IMG/VR virus record: IMGVR_UViG_3300006917_000054
Span: 1-41,790 of that record
Reading direction: 5' to 3' (one strand)
Source of the DNA: a virus
Length of the DNA: 41,790 nt
Part shown: positions 7,418 to 16,095 of the stretch, in pieces
Numbering within the stretch: position 1 is the first letter of the stretch
Layout of the letters: every line of letters begins with the position of its first letter
The notes under the pieces: model-generated
What the model was told of the DNA's origin: nothing
The model's database searches: none
The model's input: the letters and a program-made list of their open reading frames with translations, nothing else
Translations under genes and position numbers: made by a program

Positions 7418-7583
7418 TCGGGAACGGGGCTGACAGCGAGAGCTGATCCGCCGATCTGACAGTCGGGAAAGTACCGACGCCCGCCCTGGCACCTGGGCAT
7501 GAGGCGGCCCCGCCCCGGGCACAGAGCCCCGGTGGACAAGCCCTTCGAAGAACGTCAAACCGTGACTCTTCTGGAGGGACCAA
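7418..7583 (+). other. Capsid gene leader, no gene seen
   Basis: GC-rich untranslated stretch between the tRNA-associated ORF and the capsid ribosome-binding site. Short complementary segments are present (for example CCGGGGC near 7516 and GCCCCGG near 7526), but there is no T-rich terminator. It may be the structured leader of the capsid mRNA or a tRNA processing region; nothing firmer can be said. Confidence 0.3.
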
Positions 7584-8483
7584 GTGTCCATCAACATTCC
7601 GTCTCATTTCGTGCAGCAGTTTTCGAGCAATATCGCTCTTCTGCTGCAGCAGCGCGGCTCGAAGCTGCGCGATGCCGTGACCGTGGGCCGCCACGTGGGC
7701 AAGCAGGCCTCCCCTGTCGATCAGATCGCCTCGATCACTGCGTCGAAGGTGACCAGCCGCTTCTCGCCGATGGGGCGTGTGGATGCGGCTGTGGACCGCC
7801 GGTGGGTCTTCCCGGTGGACTACGACCTTCCGCAGCTCCTGGACAGCTTCGACAAGCTGCGCCTGATCACCGACCCGCAGTCGGCCTACGTGCAGAACGC
7901 CATCTACGCGATGGGTCGCGCGATGGATGACGAGATCCTGGCGGCGTTCTACGCGGACGCCAAGACGGGTGAGAACGGCGGGACCACGACCGTCGCGAAC
8001 ACCACGGCCTCCACGTCCGGTGGCCAGCAGGTCGTTGCGGCGTTCGGCGCTGCGTCGGCCACGGGCCTCACGGTCGCGAAGCTCCGTGAAGCGCGCCGCG
8101 TGCTGATGGCCAACGAGGTCGATGTGGACAACGACCCGATGTACTGCATCGTCACGTCGAAGCAGCTCGACAACCTGCTGGCCGAAGCGCAGGTTACCTC
8201 GCGCGACTTCAATGACCGCCTGGTGCTGACGGACGGCAAGATCGCAAGCTTCCTCGGCATCAACTTCATCCAGTGCGAGCGCGTGCCGACCAACGGCTCC
8301 TCGCAGCACCGCTGCCCTGTGTACGTGAAGAGCGGGATGTACATGGGCATGTGGGACGACATCAAGACCTCGATCTCCCAGCGCAACGACCTGCAGGGTG
8401 AGCCGTGGCAGGTCTACGCGACCGGCACCTTCGGTGCGACCCGGATCGAAGAGAAGCGGATCGTGGAGATCGTCTGCGCCTAA
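7584..8483 (+). CDS. Major capsid protein
   Basis: 299 aa, GTG start after GGAGGGACCAA. It resembles the Phage_capsid_2 group of podovirus capsid proteins. Typical stretches are the N-terminal HFVQQFSSNIALLLQQRGSKLR, DRRWVFPVDYDLPQLLDSFD near residues 72-91, and the C-terminal QVYATGTFGATRIEEKRIVEI. It should build the icosahedral shell with an HK97-like fold. It follows the scaffold gene and precedes a small protein that could be a shell-decorating subunit, as in BPP-1. Confidence 0.9.
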   Translation: MSINIPSHFVQQFSSNIALLLQQRGSKLRDAVTVGRHVGKQASPVDQIASITASKVTSRFSPMGRVDAAVDRRWVFPVDYDLPQLLDSFDKLRLITDPQSAYVQNAIYAMGRAMDDEILAAFYADAKTGENGGTTTVANTTASTSGGQQVVAAFGAASATGLTVAKLREARRVLMANEVDVDNDPMYCIVTSKQLDNLLAEAQVTSRDFNDRLVLTDGKIASFLGINFIQCERVPTNGSSQHRCPVYVKSGMYMGMWDDIKTSISQRNDLQGEPWQVYATGTFGATRIEEKRIVEIVCA

Positions 8484-8561
8484 TGTCTGGCTGGGCCAGT
8501 GATGAGCTGGCCCGGCTAATTACTCCCCTAATCAGATTTCGAAGATAGAAAGGAAAGATAG

Positions 8562-8996
8562 ATGGCAACCGTCAAGTCGGACCAGATTACCAACAGCTCG
8601 GCGGTCCCCTCGGTTCGAAACAACTCGAACTCGAAGGGCCGCGTGGAGCGTTCGTTCTTCTCGTATACCGTCCCGGCGGGTGATCAGGCGGTCAACGACC
8701 TGCTGCAGCTCGTCGTGGTGCCGGCGGGCGCTCGGCTTCTCGGTGGTTTCCTGGCTGCGGAGGCCATGAGTACCGGCGCGGGCGCGGCGAGCATCCAGAT
8801 CGGTGACGGGACGACCGCCACCAAGTACCTCGGCACCACCTCCATCGACGCAGCGGCGACCACCAAGTTCGGCGACACCATCGCGCTGAACCACGGTGAG
8901 CTGCTGACTGCGGATCTCACGTTGACCGCGAAGGTGGTCACCGAGGCGTGGGCGGCGACCAAGAAGCTCAACGGCTGGATCGAGTACCTGATCTGA
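8562..8996 (+). CDS. Candidate capsid decoration/cement protein
   Basis: 144 aa, ATG after GAAAGGAAAGATAG. The composition is beta-rich with Ala, Thr and Gly; the middle includes VPAGARLLGGFLAAEAMSTG. In BPP-1-like podoviruses a jelly-roll cement protein is encoded next to the capsid protein, and this gene has the matching position and size. I infer that role from context only; the sequence alone does not prove it. Another possibility is a minor head protein. Confidence 0.55.
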   Translation: MATVKSDQITNSSAVPSVRNNSNSKGRVERSFFSYTVPAGDQAVNDLLQLVVVPAGARLLGGFLAAEAMSTGAGAASIQIGDGTTATKYLGTTSIDAAATTKFGDTIALNHGELLTADLTLTAKVVTEAWAATKKLNGWIEYLI

Positions 8997-9053
8997 TTCC
9001 TTCCTTCCAAGGCTGGGCGGCACGCCGCCGCTCAGCCACTCTTGTTCGCTAGA

Positions 9054-9066
9054 TTCAGAGTCTGAG
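9054..9066. repeat. Dispersed palindrome CTCAGASTCTGAG, intergenic copy
   Basis: TTCAGAGTCTGAG matches 12 of 13 positions and lies directly before the start of the 64-aa gene. The following GGTT resembles the flank of the copy at 41774. Confidence 0.55.
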
Positions 9067-9074
9067 GTTTAACG

Positions 9075-9269
9075 ATGGCAACCCGGCGATACGGTCTCTC
9101 CAGGGGCGAGACTGAGTTCAACGTGACGGAAGACGTTGGTGCTGCAACGGCCACGGATAGCATGGAGTTCACGTTCGATCTCGCGTCCAACCTCACCAAG
9201 AATGAAGTGCTCCTCGCGCTGGAAATGATTAAGAACCACATCCTCAAGGGCAACTTCCCGCCTGCGTAG
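9075..9269 (+). CDS. Small structural-cluster protein
   Basis: 64 aa. It begins MATRRYGLSRGE and contains NVTEDVGAATATDSMEFTFDL and an amphipathic KNEVLLALEMIKNHIL. Short proteins of this kind occur between capsid and tail genes in related podoviruses; no function is known to me. The ribosome-binding site is weak (GAGG 9-13 bases upstream) and overlaps the dispersed palindrome, so a protein bound there could affect its translation or transcription. Confidence 0.6.
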   Translation: MATRRYGLSRGETEFNVTEDVGAATATDSMEFTFDLASNLTKNEVLLALEMIKNHILKGNFPPA

Positions 9270-9283
9270 GGGGTGCATAGAAG

Positions 9284-9574
9284 ATGGCAAGCGGTGGAAG
9301 GACGGATCTTCTCTCCAACGCCTCGGCCACGGGCAACGCTGCCCAGTGGCCCGGTGGCAAGGGGATCTTCATCGGTGAGGGCACGTTCGGCGGCTCGACT
9401 CTGACGCTGCAGGTCGTGAGCCCCAATGGCACCTCGATCAACGTGGCCGGGGTGTCTCTCACGGCCAACGGAACTGCCGACTTCAATTTGCCCCCGGGGC
9501 AGATCAAGGGTGCGCTCACTGGCGGCACCCCGTCAGCGATGTTCGCGTGGGCTGTACAGGTTCCGCAGAAATAA
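9284..9574 (+). CDS. Small predicted virion protein
   Basis: 96 aa, beta-rich, with GIFIGEGTFGGSTLTLQVVSP and ADFNLPPGQIKGALTGGTPS. The pattern resembles a small beta-sandwich virion protein of podoviruses, perhaps a head or tail decoration. It follows the 64-aa gene by 14 bases and precedes the tail tubular A-like gene. I do not recognise a named family. Confidence 0.6.
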   Translation: MASGGRTDLLSNASATGNAAQWPGGKGIFIGEGTFGGSTLTLQVVSPNGTSINVAGVSLTANGTADFNLPPGQIKGALTGGTPSAMFAWAVQVPQK

Positions 9575-9583
9575 GGGGTCAAG

Positions 9584-10156
9584 ATGCCCAGCAGCAAGAC
9601 CGAGATCTGCAATCTCGCCCTTCAGCGGTTGGGCATCGAGTCCATTTCAGACATCACTGAAGATTCGGTCGCAGGGAGGGCGTGCCTTCGATGCTACGAC
9701 AGCGTGGTCAACCAAGAGCTGGAAGACCACAACTGGGCGTTCTCCGTCAAGCGTCGGCGCCTCGCAGAGAGCACCGAGACCCCCGTCCACGGGCGGGCCA
9801 ATCTCTTCGATCTCCCCGAGGACTGCCTCCACTTGATCGGCCCCTACCCCGAGTACAACCTGGCCTCGACGGACTGGCTTGTGGAGGGGCGCCAGATCGC
9901 GACCGACGATTCGGCACCTCTCGATGTGAGGTACGTGGCCATTGTGGACGAATCGGTATTCTCTCCGCTTTTCGCGAAGGTGGTCTATCTGGAGATGGCA
10001 GCCCAGATGTGCCAGGAGCTGACCCAGAGCAGCACGATGAAAGCGGAGATTATGAACGAGAAGGAGCTGACGATTCGGAGGGCGAAGAAGAGGAATGCCA
10101 TCCAGCAGATCTCTGTTTCCCCGCCCGAACCTTCGTGGATCACCGTGAGGGCCTGA
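9584..10156 (+). CDS. Tail tubular protein A-like head-tail adaptor
   Basis: 190 aa. It begins KTEICNLALQRLGIESISDI, continues with ACLRCYDSVVNQELEDHNWAF, and has the later pattern VVYLEMAAQMCQELTQSS, all typical of T7 gp11-like tail tubular A/adaptor proteins. It should form the ring between portal and nozzle in the short tail. The ATG follows AAGGGGTCAAG. The next gene is the tail tubular B-like nozzle, the normal order. Confidence 0.85.
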   Translation: MPSSKTEICNLALQRLGIESISDITEDSVAGRACLRCYDSVVNQELEDHNWAFSVKRRRLAESTETPVHGRANLFDLPEDCLHLIGPYPEYNLASTDWLVEGRQIATDDSAPLDVRYVAIVDESVFSPLFAKVVYLEMAAQMCQELTQSSTMKAEIMNEKELTIRRAKKRNAIQQISVSPPEPSWITVRA

Positions 10157-10160
10157 CGCC

Positions 10161-12674
10161 ATGCCTCGCGTATCGCCGCTCCTCAATGACTTCTCCAGTG
10201 GTGAGATATCGCCTCTGATGTTCGGTCGCATCGACGCCGACCGATACAAGACTGGCCTCGAAACCTGCCTGAACATGGTGCCGTTGGTTCAGGGCGGCGT
10301 GACGCGGAGGCCCGGGACGCGCTTTGCGGCTGAGGTCAAGGACTCATCTAAGTTTACGCGCGTCATCCCCTTCGAGTTTTCGAAGACCCAGGCATACATC
10401 ATCGAGGCTGGTAATCAATATTTCCGGTTCTATCGAAATGGCGGTCTGATCGGCTTCACGGCCAAGACGATCACGGGCGCCACGGCGGCCAACCCGGTTG
10501 AGATCACCAGCAACGCCCACGGGTTCTCCAACGGAGACCGAATCGTGATCACGGGCGTGGCCGGGATGGTGCAGCTCAACAACCGTGAGTTCCGGGTCGC
10601 TGGCGTGACAGCGAACACCTTCACCCTTCAGCACGCACAGTCTGGTTCTGCGGTGAACGGCACGACCTTCACGGCCTACACCAGTGGCGGCGGCGCTTCG
10701 AAAATCGTCGAAGTGGCAAGCCCGTACCTGGAAGCTGACCTGCCTGACATCCGCTGGGCGCAGTCGAACGACGTGGTCTACATCGTTCACCCCAACTACG
10801 CTCCGCGCAAGCTGACGCGCACGGACCACACAGTGTGGACCCTGACAACCGTCGCGTTCGAAGACGGGCCTTACCTCTCGCCCAACGACACGGCAGTGAC
10901 CATCACCCCGAGCGCCACGACGGGCAACATCACACTCACCGCCAGCTCGGCCCTGTTTGCCGCGACGGACGTGGATCGCCTTGTCCGCCTCACCCACAGC
11001 AGCACGACGGGCTACGTGAAGATCACGGGATTCACGAGCACCACGGTGGTCAACGCGACAGTGCAGCTCTTCCCGGGCACGACCTCTGCGGCGCTGGGCG
11101 GCACAGGGGCGACTACCTCCTGGCGTTTGGGGCTCTACTTCACGGCGTCCTTCCCTTCGTTCGTCGCCTTTCACCAGGCGAGGCTGATCCTCGGCGGGGC
11201 CAGCGCGGCGCCGTTGCGCGTGGACGCGAGCGTCAGCCAGGACTTCGAGAACTTCCAGCCCACCCAGATCAACGGCACCTCAACCGCCGACAACCTTGCG
11301 ATTGCCGCAACTCTCGATACGGGCGGGGTGAACAAGCCCACGGGCTTCGTGAGCCATGAGAAGGGCGGCGTCATCATGTCTGCCGGCGGCGAGTTCTTCG
11401 TGCGACCCAACACGACGAATGCGGCCATCACGCCGACCGACATTCAGGCGCCTCCTATCAGCGCGTGGGGATCAATCAATGTGTCACCCGTTCGCGCGGG
11501 GGCCAGCGTGCTCTTCGTGCAGGCCAGCGGATACAAGATCCGTGAGCTGCGCTTCGACCTGTCGGCGGACGGCTTCAACGCCATCGACCTCACCGTGATC
11601 TCAGAGCACATCCTAGAGTCTGGGGTCCGTGAGATGGCGTGGCAGAAGGAGCCCCAGCCGATTCTGTGGGTCGTGCGGAAAGACGGCCACGTCGCAGCCC
11701 TGACTTTCGAGCGTGATTCAGACACTCTGCGCGCCGCGTGGCACAGGCACGTCTTCGGCGGCAAGAGCACGGCGGGCGGCGACTACCCTGTAGCCGAGGC
11801 CGTGGCCTTCATCCCGAACTCGGGCAACACCTACGATGAAGGATGGTTCATCGTTCGCCGAATCATCAACGGGCAGACGGTTCGGACGGTCGAGTATTTC
11901 AGCAAGTCATTCGACCGCGAGGACGAGCAGCACGAGGCGTACTTCGTGGACTGTGGGCTGTCACGTGACGTGTCCACGGCGATCACGGGCGCCACGGCGG
12001 CCAACCCGGTGGTCGTGACATCTACTAGCCACGGGCTCACGAACGGCGACGAGGTGTTCATCCAGTCGGTCAAGGGGATGACGCAGATAAACGGGAAGGT
12101 GTTTACGGTGGCTAACGCGACCGCTAACACCTTCGAGTTATCCGGCGTTGACGGAACAGCTTATACGGCCTACGCCTCTGGTGGCGTCGTCATTCGTCGG
12201 ACCAACTCTCTGTCGGGTCTCTTTCACCTTGAGGGAGAGACGCTCGCGGTGCTCGGCGACGGAGCGCCGCAGGCGAGCGTTGCGGTCTCGGCTGGCTCCG
12301 TCACGCTGGATCAGAAGGCAGGCTTCGCCCACGTGGGCTTCCCGTTCAACAGCGACATCAAAACCCTGCCGCTGGATGCCGGTGCAGCCCGTGGCTCTGC
12401 TGGTGCGCAGCTTCGCCGCGTGCACCGAGCGAACTTCCGGGTCTACCGCACCCAGGGCATGAAGATCGGCCCGACGTTCAGCAATCTGGACACGGTGGTC
12501 TTTCGCACGCCGTCCGATATCACGGACGCTGCGGTGCCGCTGTTCACGGGCCAGGTGGCGCAGCAGTTCAATGGCTCGATGGATACCGAGGGGTCGATTT
12601 GCTTGAGGATGGACGAGCCCACGCCCGCCACGATCCTCTTCATCGCCCCGATCATGGAGACGAACGAGCGATGA
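10161..12674 (+). CDS. Tail tubular protein B-like nozzle with duplicated FCCH-like domain
   Basis: 837 aa. The N-terminus (LLNDFSSGEISPLMFGRID, then LNMVPLVQGGVTRRPGTRF) is diagnostic for podovirus nozzle proteins of the T7 gp12 type. Two inserted domains, at about residues 103-180 and 607-675, both start ITGATAANPV and resemble the FCCH (ubiquitin-activating E1-like) domains annotated in many phage nozzles. A 31-bp stretch is identical between them. The remainder is beta-rich propeller sequence. It forms the tail tip with the adaptor. Its 3' end overlaps the next gene (ATGA). Confidence 0.88.
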   Translation: MPRVSPLLNDFSSGEISPLMFGRIDADRYKTGLETCLNMVPLVQGGVTRRPGTRFAAEVKDSSKFTRVIPFEFSKTQAYIIEAGNQYFRFYRNGGLIGFTAKTITGATAANPVEITSNAHGFSNGDRIVITGVAGMVQLNNREFRVAGVTANTFTLQHAQSGSAVNGTTFTAYTSGGGASKIVEVASPYLEADLPDIRWAQSNDVVYIVHPNYAPRKLTRTDHTVWTLTTVAFEDGPYLSPNDTAVTITPSATTGNITLTASSALFAATDVDRLVRLTHSSTTGYVKITGFTSTTVVNATVQLFPGTTSAALGGTGATTSWRLGLYFTASFPSFVAFHQARLILGGASAAPLRVDASVSQDFENFQPTQINGTSTADNLAIAATLDTGGVNKPTGFVSHEKGGVIMSAGGEFFVRPNTTNAAITPTDIQAPPISAWGSINVSPVRAGASVLFVQASGYKIRELRFDLSADGFNAIDLTVISEHILESGVREMAWQKEPQPILWVVRKDGHVAALTFERDSDTLRAAWHRHVFGGKSTAGGDYPVAEAVAFIPNSGNTYDEGWFIVRRIINGQTVRTVEYFSKSFDREDEQHEAYFVDCGLSRDVSTAITGATAANPVVVTSTSHGLTNGDEVFIQSVKGMTQINGKVFTVANATANTFELSGVDGTAYTAYASGGVVIRRTNSLSGLFHLEGETLAVLGDGAPQASVAVSAGSVTLDQKAGFAHVGFPFNSDIKTLPLDAGAARGSAGAQLRRVHRANFRVYRTQGMKIGPTFSNLDTVVFRTPSDITDAAVPLFTGQVAQQFNGSMDTEGSICLRMDEPTPATILFIAPIMETNER

Positions 12675-13120
12675 CGAGTATCGTCCCGTTTCGCCGCGAG
12701 CACATGGAGCAGGTCAGGCTCATTCCACTGCTGAGCTACAGCATGGGGGCGGAAGTTGACGTGGAGCTTCTGGAGTCGCTACCCGGCAACTTCACTTTGC
12801 TCTCGGACGAGGGCCGAGCCCTCATGTGCAGTGGCGTCGTGGAGCATTGGCCCGGGAGGGGTGAAGCCTGGGCGGCCATAGACTCTGAGGCCCGGAAGAC
12901 CCACCCGCTAGCAATCGTGCGCGCGGGGATGCACACCCTTAAGGCTTCCCGGCTGGCTCGCGTCGAGGCAGTAGTATTGAGGGACGGTTTCCCCGAGGGC
13001 CACAAGTTCGTGCGTCTTCTCGGCTTCGAGCTGGAGTGCGACAGAATGCGGTCGTACCACCCCGGGGGCCGCGATTGCTCGATGTACGTGAGGATCGCAG
13101 AGGCTGCGGAGGAAGGGTAA
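12671..13120 (+). CDS. Internal virion protein, T7 gp13-like / GNAT-like
   Basis: 149 aa from the ATG overlapping the nozzle stop. It starts MTSIVPFRREHMEQVRLIPL. The middle region (LMCSGVVEHWPGRGEAWAAID) and DGFPEGHKFVRLLGFELE match small podovirus proteins with an acetyltransferase-like (GNAT) fold, encoded between tail tube and internal virion genes. In T7 the equivalent protein supports assembly of the internal core. I see no proof of an active enzyme. Confidence 0.7.
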   Translation: MTSIVPFRREHMEQVRLIPLLSYSMGAEVDVELLESLPGNFTLLSDEGRALMCSGVVEHWPGRGEAWAAIDSEARKTHPLAIVRAGMHTLKASRLARVEAVVLRDGFPEGHKFVRLLGFELECDRMRSYHPGGRDCSMYVRIAEAAEEG

Positions 13121-13707
13121 TGGGGCTCCCGTGGGCGATTGGTTCGACGGTCGTCGGGGGTATCCTTTCCGCGAAGGCAGCCAAGAAGAAAGCCAAGGCC
13201 GACGCGCGTGCTGTCGAGCAGGAAGCAAATCTCGTCCGCGAGAGTGCTGACCAGATCTTCGCCGAGGCCGACGCCAGCGACTTCAACGCCCGGCGGCTGG
13301 AGGAAGACGCGGGCATTGAGCGCGAGAGAACGGCTGAGACCGAGCGCAGGATGCGCGTTCAGAACGAGAAGAAGATCGGGTCAGCCATCGCGGCGGTGGG
13401 CGCCAATGGCCTGACGCTTGAAGGCTCCGCGCGCGATGTGCTGGAAGAGAGCGCGGCCACGGCTGCCCTCGACGAGATCACGGTTCGGTTCGATGGCGAG
13501 CTGCGCGCCAAGGCGATGGAGGACGACGCCAAGATGCTGCGCGCTCGTGCCGTCAACGCGCGCAAGCAGGCTGGGCTGACGATCAATCGCGCAGGAAACA
13601 TGTCCTCGCAGGCCGGCGGGGTTCGGAAGTCAGGGAATCTCAACGCGCTCGCCGCCATCTTGGGCGCAGGCACTTCCGTGTACGAGACGCTCAAAAGGAG
13701 CAAGTGA
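13120..13707 (+). CDS. Internal virion protein, T7 gp14-like
   Basis: 195 aa from the ATG that overlaps the upstream stop (TAATG). The N-terminus (GSTVVGGILSAKAAKKKAKA) is hydrophobic then basic. A long Glu/Ala/Arg-rich helix follows, with IGSAIAAVGANGLTLEGSAR, the usual hallmark of this family. Proteins of this type are ejected with the DNA and form the outer-membrane part of the ejection channel. The two larger internal virion proteins follow. Confidence 0.8.
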   Translation: MGLPWAIGSTVVGGILSAKAAKKKAKADARAVEQEANLVRESADQIFAEADASDFNARRLEEDAGIERERTAETERRMRVQNEKKIGSAIAAVGANGLTLEGSARDVLEESAATAALDEITVRFDGELRAKAMEDDAKMLRARAVNARKQAGLTINRAGNMSSQAGGVRKSGNLNALAAILGAGTSVYETLKRSK

Positions 13708-13710
13708 CCC

Positions 13711-16095
13711 GTGGCGAAAATCCAGGAGTACCTCTCCCAGACGAACCCCGGCGGGCCGCCCAACCGCCGCGCAGCCTCGGGCGATGACGCAGCGCCGGGC
13801 GCCGGGCTCGCGCAGTCTGCGGGCGCCTCGGCCATCCGGGCCCAGAACCAGGCGAGCACCTCGGATGCACAGGGCTTGGCCAACGTGGGCCAGGCGCTCC
13901 AGCGGCTCGGGAGCGTGGTCGGAGAAATCGAGGCGCAGCAGATCCACGCCGCCAACCAGGCCAAGCTCACTGCAGCCAAGGCGGGCATGCTTAGCGATCT
14001 TTCGACTTTTTCCGAAGAGCAGATGAATGGCAGGCTCGACGAGAACAAGAACCTCGTGGTGCCTGACCCCACCAAGGCCCCTGACGCATACGAGGCCAAG
14101 GTCAAGGAGCTGAAGCAGAAGTACGGCATGGGGCTCGACAAGAGCCTGCGCGGCGCATTCGAGTCCAGCGTCGAGGACGATGTCGTGCGCCATCGGATTG
14201 ATATCAAGAGCAAGCTGGTGGGCCGTATCAAGGACAACACCATTGGCTCCGTGAAGCAGTCGATGGAAGGGTTCAAGAGGCAGTACGTGCTTGCGGGATC
14301 TTTGCAGCGCCCTTTCATCTACAAGAACGCGGAGGACGCCGTCAAGGGACTCATGTCCAATGGGCTCATCAAGGCCACCGACGCCGTGGAGTGGATGGAG
14401 AAATTCGACAAGGATCTCTCCGAGTCTGAGGTGCTGACTCGCATCGCGCGTGATCCCCGCGCTGCGTACAAGTGGCTGAATGACCCTTCGACGGTCCTCA
14501 AAGGGATCGACGAAGCTGCGCGGCGCCGGTTCATGGACACGGCGTTGACCGAAGAGCGGCAGCAGATGACGCAGCGGTGGGCAGATGAGGACCACGCCTG
14601 GAACCTGACCAAGAGGCAGTGGGAGCTGGACAGCCGTGAGGCTTCGTTGTCCTTGGCGCGCGACATCGCCAGCGGCGACTACGGGCCTCAGACCGTGATG
14701 AAGTACGCGCTCAAGCTCGACCCCTCCGTGGTGCTAGAGAAGGTCACGCAGGCGACGGCGAAAGCAGAGAAGGTGGACTTCGAGCTGGAGGACAAATACG
14801 CCGGGGAGGTCGCGACGAGGTTTGACCTCCAGCGGGCAGAGGGCGCGTTCGATGTCGAGGACTTCAAGCGTGAGTACCGCAAGATGAAGAAGCCCGACGT
14901 GGCCAGGTTCGCTCAGGCCTACGTGCAGGACGGCAAGGACGCAGCCGAGAAGGAGCGCAGGGCCAAAGAGATCGGGGCGGCCATCAAGTACAAGGATGCC
15001 GTTCTGAACCTCACGACCGGCGAGTTCCTGAAGACGCCCGACGCCAACAACCTTCCGCCCGGCTCGCTCATCTCGGTCGCAGACGCTGAGGTTGCCCGTC
15101 TTGCTGCGCAGCGCAAGGCGAAGGAGGAGACGGACAAAAATGCGCTCGCCGGGAAGTTTGATGCTGAGTTCGCGAAGGGCAAGGACGGCAACCCGGACCT
15201 GAATGAGTTCCTGCTCCACATCAACGACTTCAAGGAAGGCGACCGGACCCGCCTGGCGCAGAAGTTCGCGGACCGTGCGCAGTCGAGGTCCAAGGACACT
15301 GCGGAGGAGCGGGACGCGGCGGCCGACCGGGCTCTCGGCGTTCTTCGAGCGCAGCGGGCCCCCGGTGGCCCGCGCACCTACAATGACTGGGCCCCCGATG
15401 TCGAGCTGAAAGATGTCTTGAAGTACGCTGACGCCCTTGGGAAGTCCAACACGGCCAAGTGGCTGGAGTACGTCTCCCGGCCCAAGGAGACTCATTCTAA
15501 CCCCGACGTTAGATTCAGCTTGGAGCAGATGGCCTACGACGTCGAGACCGAGGCGCAGCTTGATCAGCTCCACCGTGCCGCAGACGAGAAGGCGCGTGCG
15601 GGCGGCCTGACGGAGAAGGACCGCCTCCATGTCATGTCCATCGCGCAGATGCAGATCGGCAAGGACAACGCGCCCTACTGGTTCAAGGAGGACGTGGCCG
15701 CGATCCGCCAGGAGGTCGGTGGCGGGAACCCCAACAACCGCCGGGTGCAGTCGCTTACGAGCACTCAGGTGCGGCATTACATGGAAGAGGTTCGCGGCGA
15801 GAAGGACATGACCCGCGAGAAGGCCTCGAAGATCCGCGCGCGGCTGGTGGACGAGGGTCGCAAGTCGCTGGGCAACATCGACGACATCCCCAAGACCGAC
15901 TACACCGTGGGTCTTCGGGACGGCACGTTCAATCCGAAGGCTGCGCTCCAGAAATTGGAGAATGACTACAAGGCGAAGGTGATCGGGCCGGCCCGCTTCA
16001 ACGTCGAGTCAGAGAACGTGTCGCGTGCGACTCGCGCGTACTACCAGAGACTGAAGGCCCAGGAGGCCGAACGCAACAGGACGGAGGGCCAGTAA
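13711..16095 (+). CDS. Internal virion protein, T7 gp15-like
   Basis: 794 aa, GTG start four bases after the previous stop, with AAAGGAG upstream. The protein is almost entirely charged and helical with low-complexity ends. It holds the position and approximate size of the T7 gp15 ejection protein, which spans the periplasm during DNA entry. No enzymatic motif is seen. The assignment rests mainly on gene order, size and helical composition. Confidence 0.68.
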   Translation: MAKIQEYLSQTNPGGPPNRRAASGDDAAPGAGLAQSAGASAIRAQNQASTSDAQGLANVGQALQRLGSVVGEIEAQQIHAANQAKLTAAKAGMLSDLSTFSEEQMNGRLDENKNLVVPDPTKAPDAYEAKVKELKQKYGMGLDKSLRGAFESSVEDDVVRHRIDIKSKLVGRIKDNTIGSVKQSMEGFKRQYVLAGSLQRPFIYKNAEDAVKGLMSNGLIKATDAVEWMEKFDKDLSESEVLTRIARDPRAAYKWLNDPSTVLKGIDEAARRRFMDTALTEERQQMTQRWADEDHAWNLTKRQWELDSREASLSLARDIASGDYGPQTVMKYALKLDPSVVLEKVTQATAKAEKVDFELEDKYAGEVATRFDLQRAEGAFDVEDFKREYRKMKKPDVARFAQAYVQDGKDAAEKERRAKEIGAAIKYKDAVLNLTTGEFLKTPDANNLPPGSLISVADAEVARLAAQRKAKEETDKNALAGKFDAEFAKGKDGNPDLNEFLLHINDFKEGDRTRLAQKFADRAQSRSKDTAEERDAAADRALGVLRAQRAPGGPRTYNDWAPDVELKDVLKYADALGKSNTAKWLEYVSRPKETHSNPDVRFSLEQMAYDVETEAQLDQLHRAADEKARAGGLTEKDRLHVMSIAQMQIGKDNAPYWFKEDVAAIRQEVGGGNPNNRRVQSLTSTQVRHYMEEVRGEKDMTREKASKIRARLVDEGRKSLGNIDDIPKTDYTVGLRDGTFNPKAALQKLENDYKAKVIGPARFNVESENVSRATRAYYQRLKAQEAERNRTEGQ

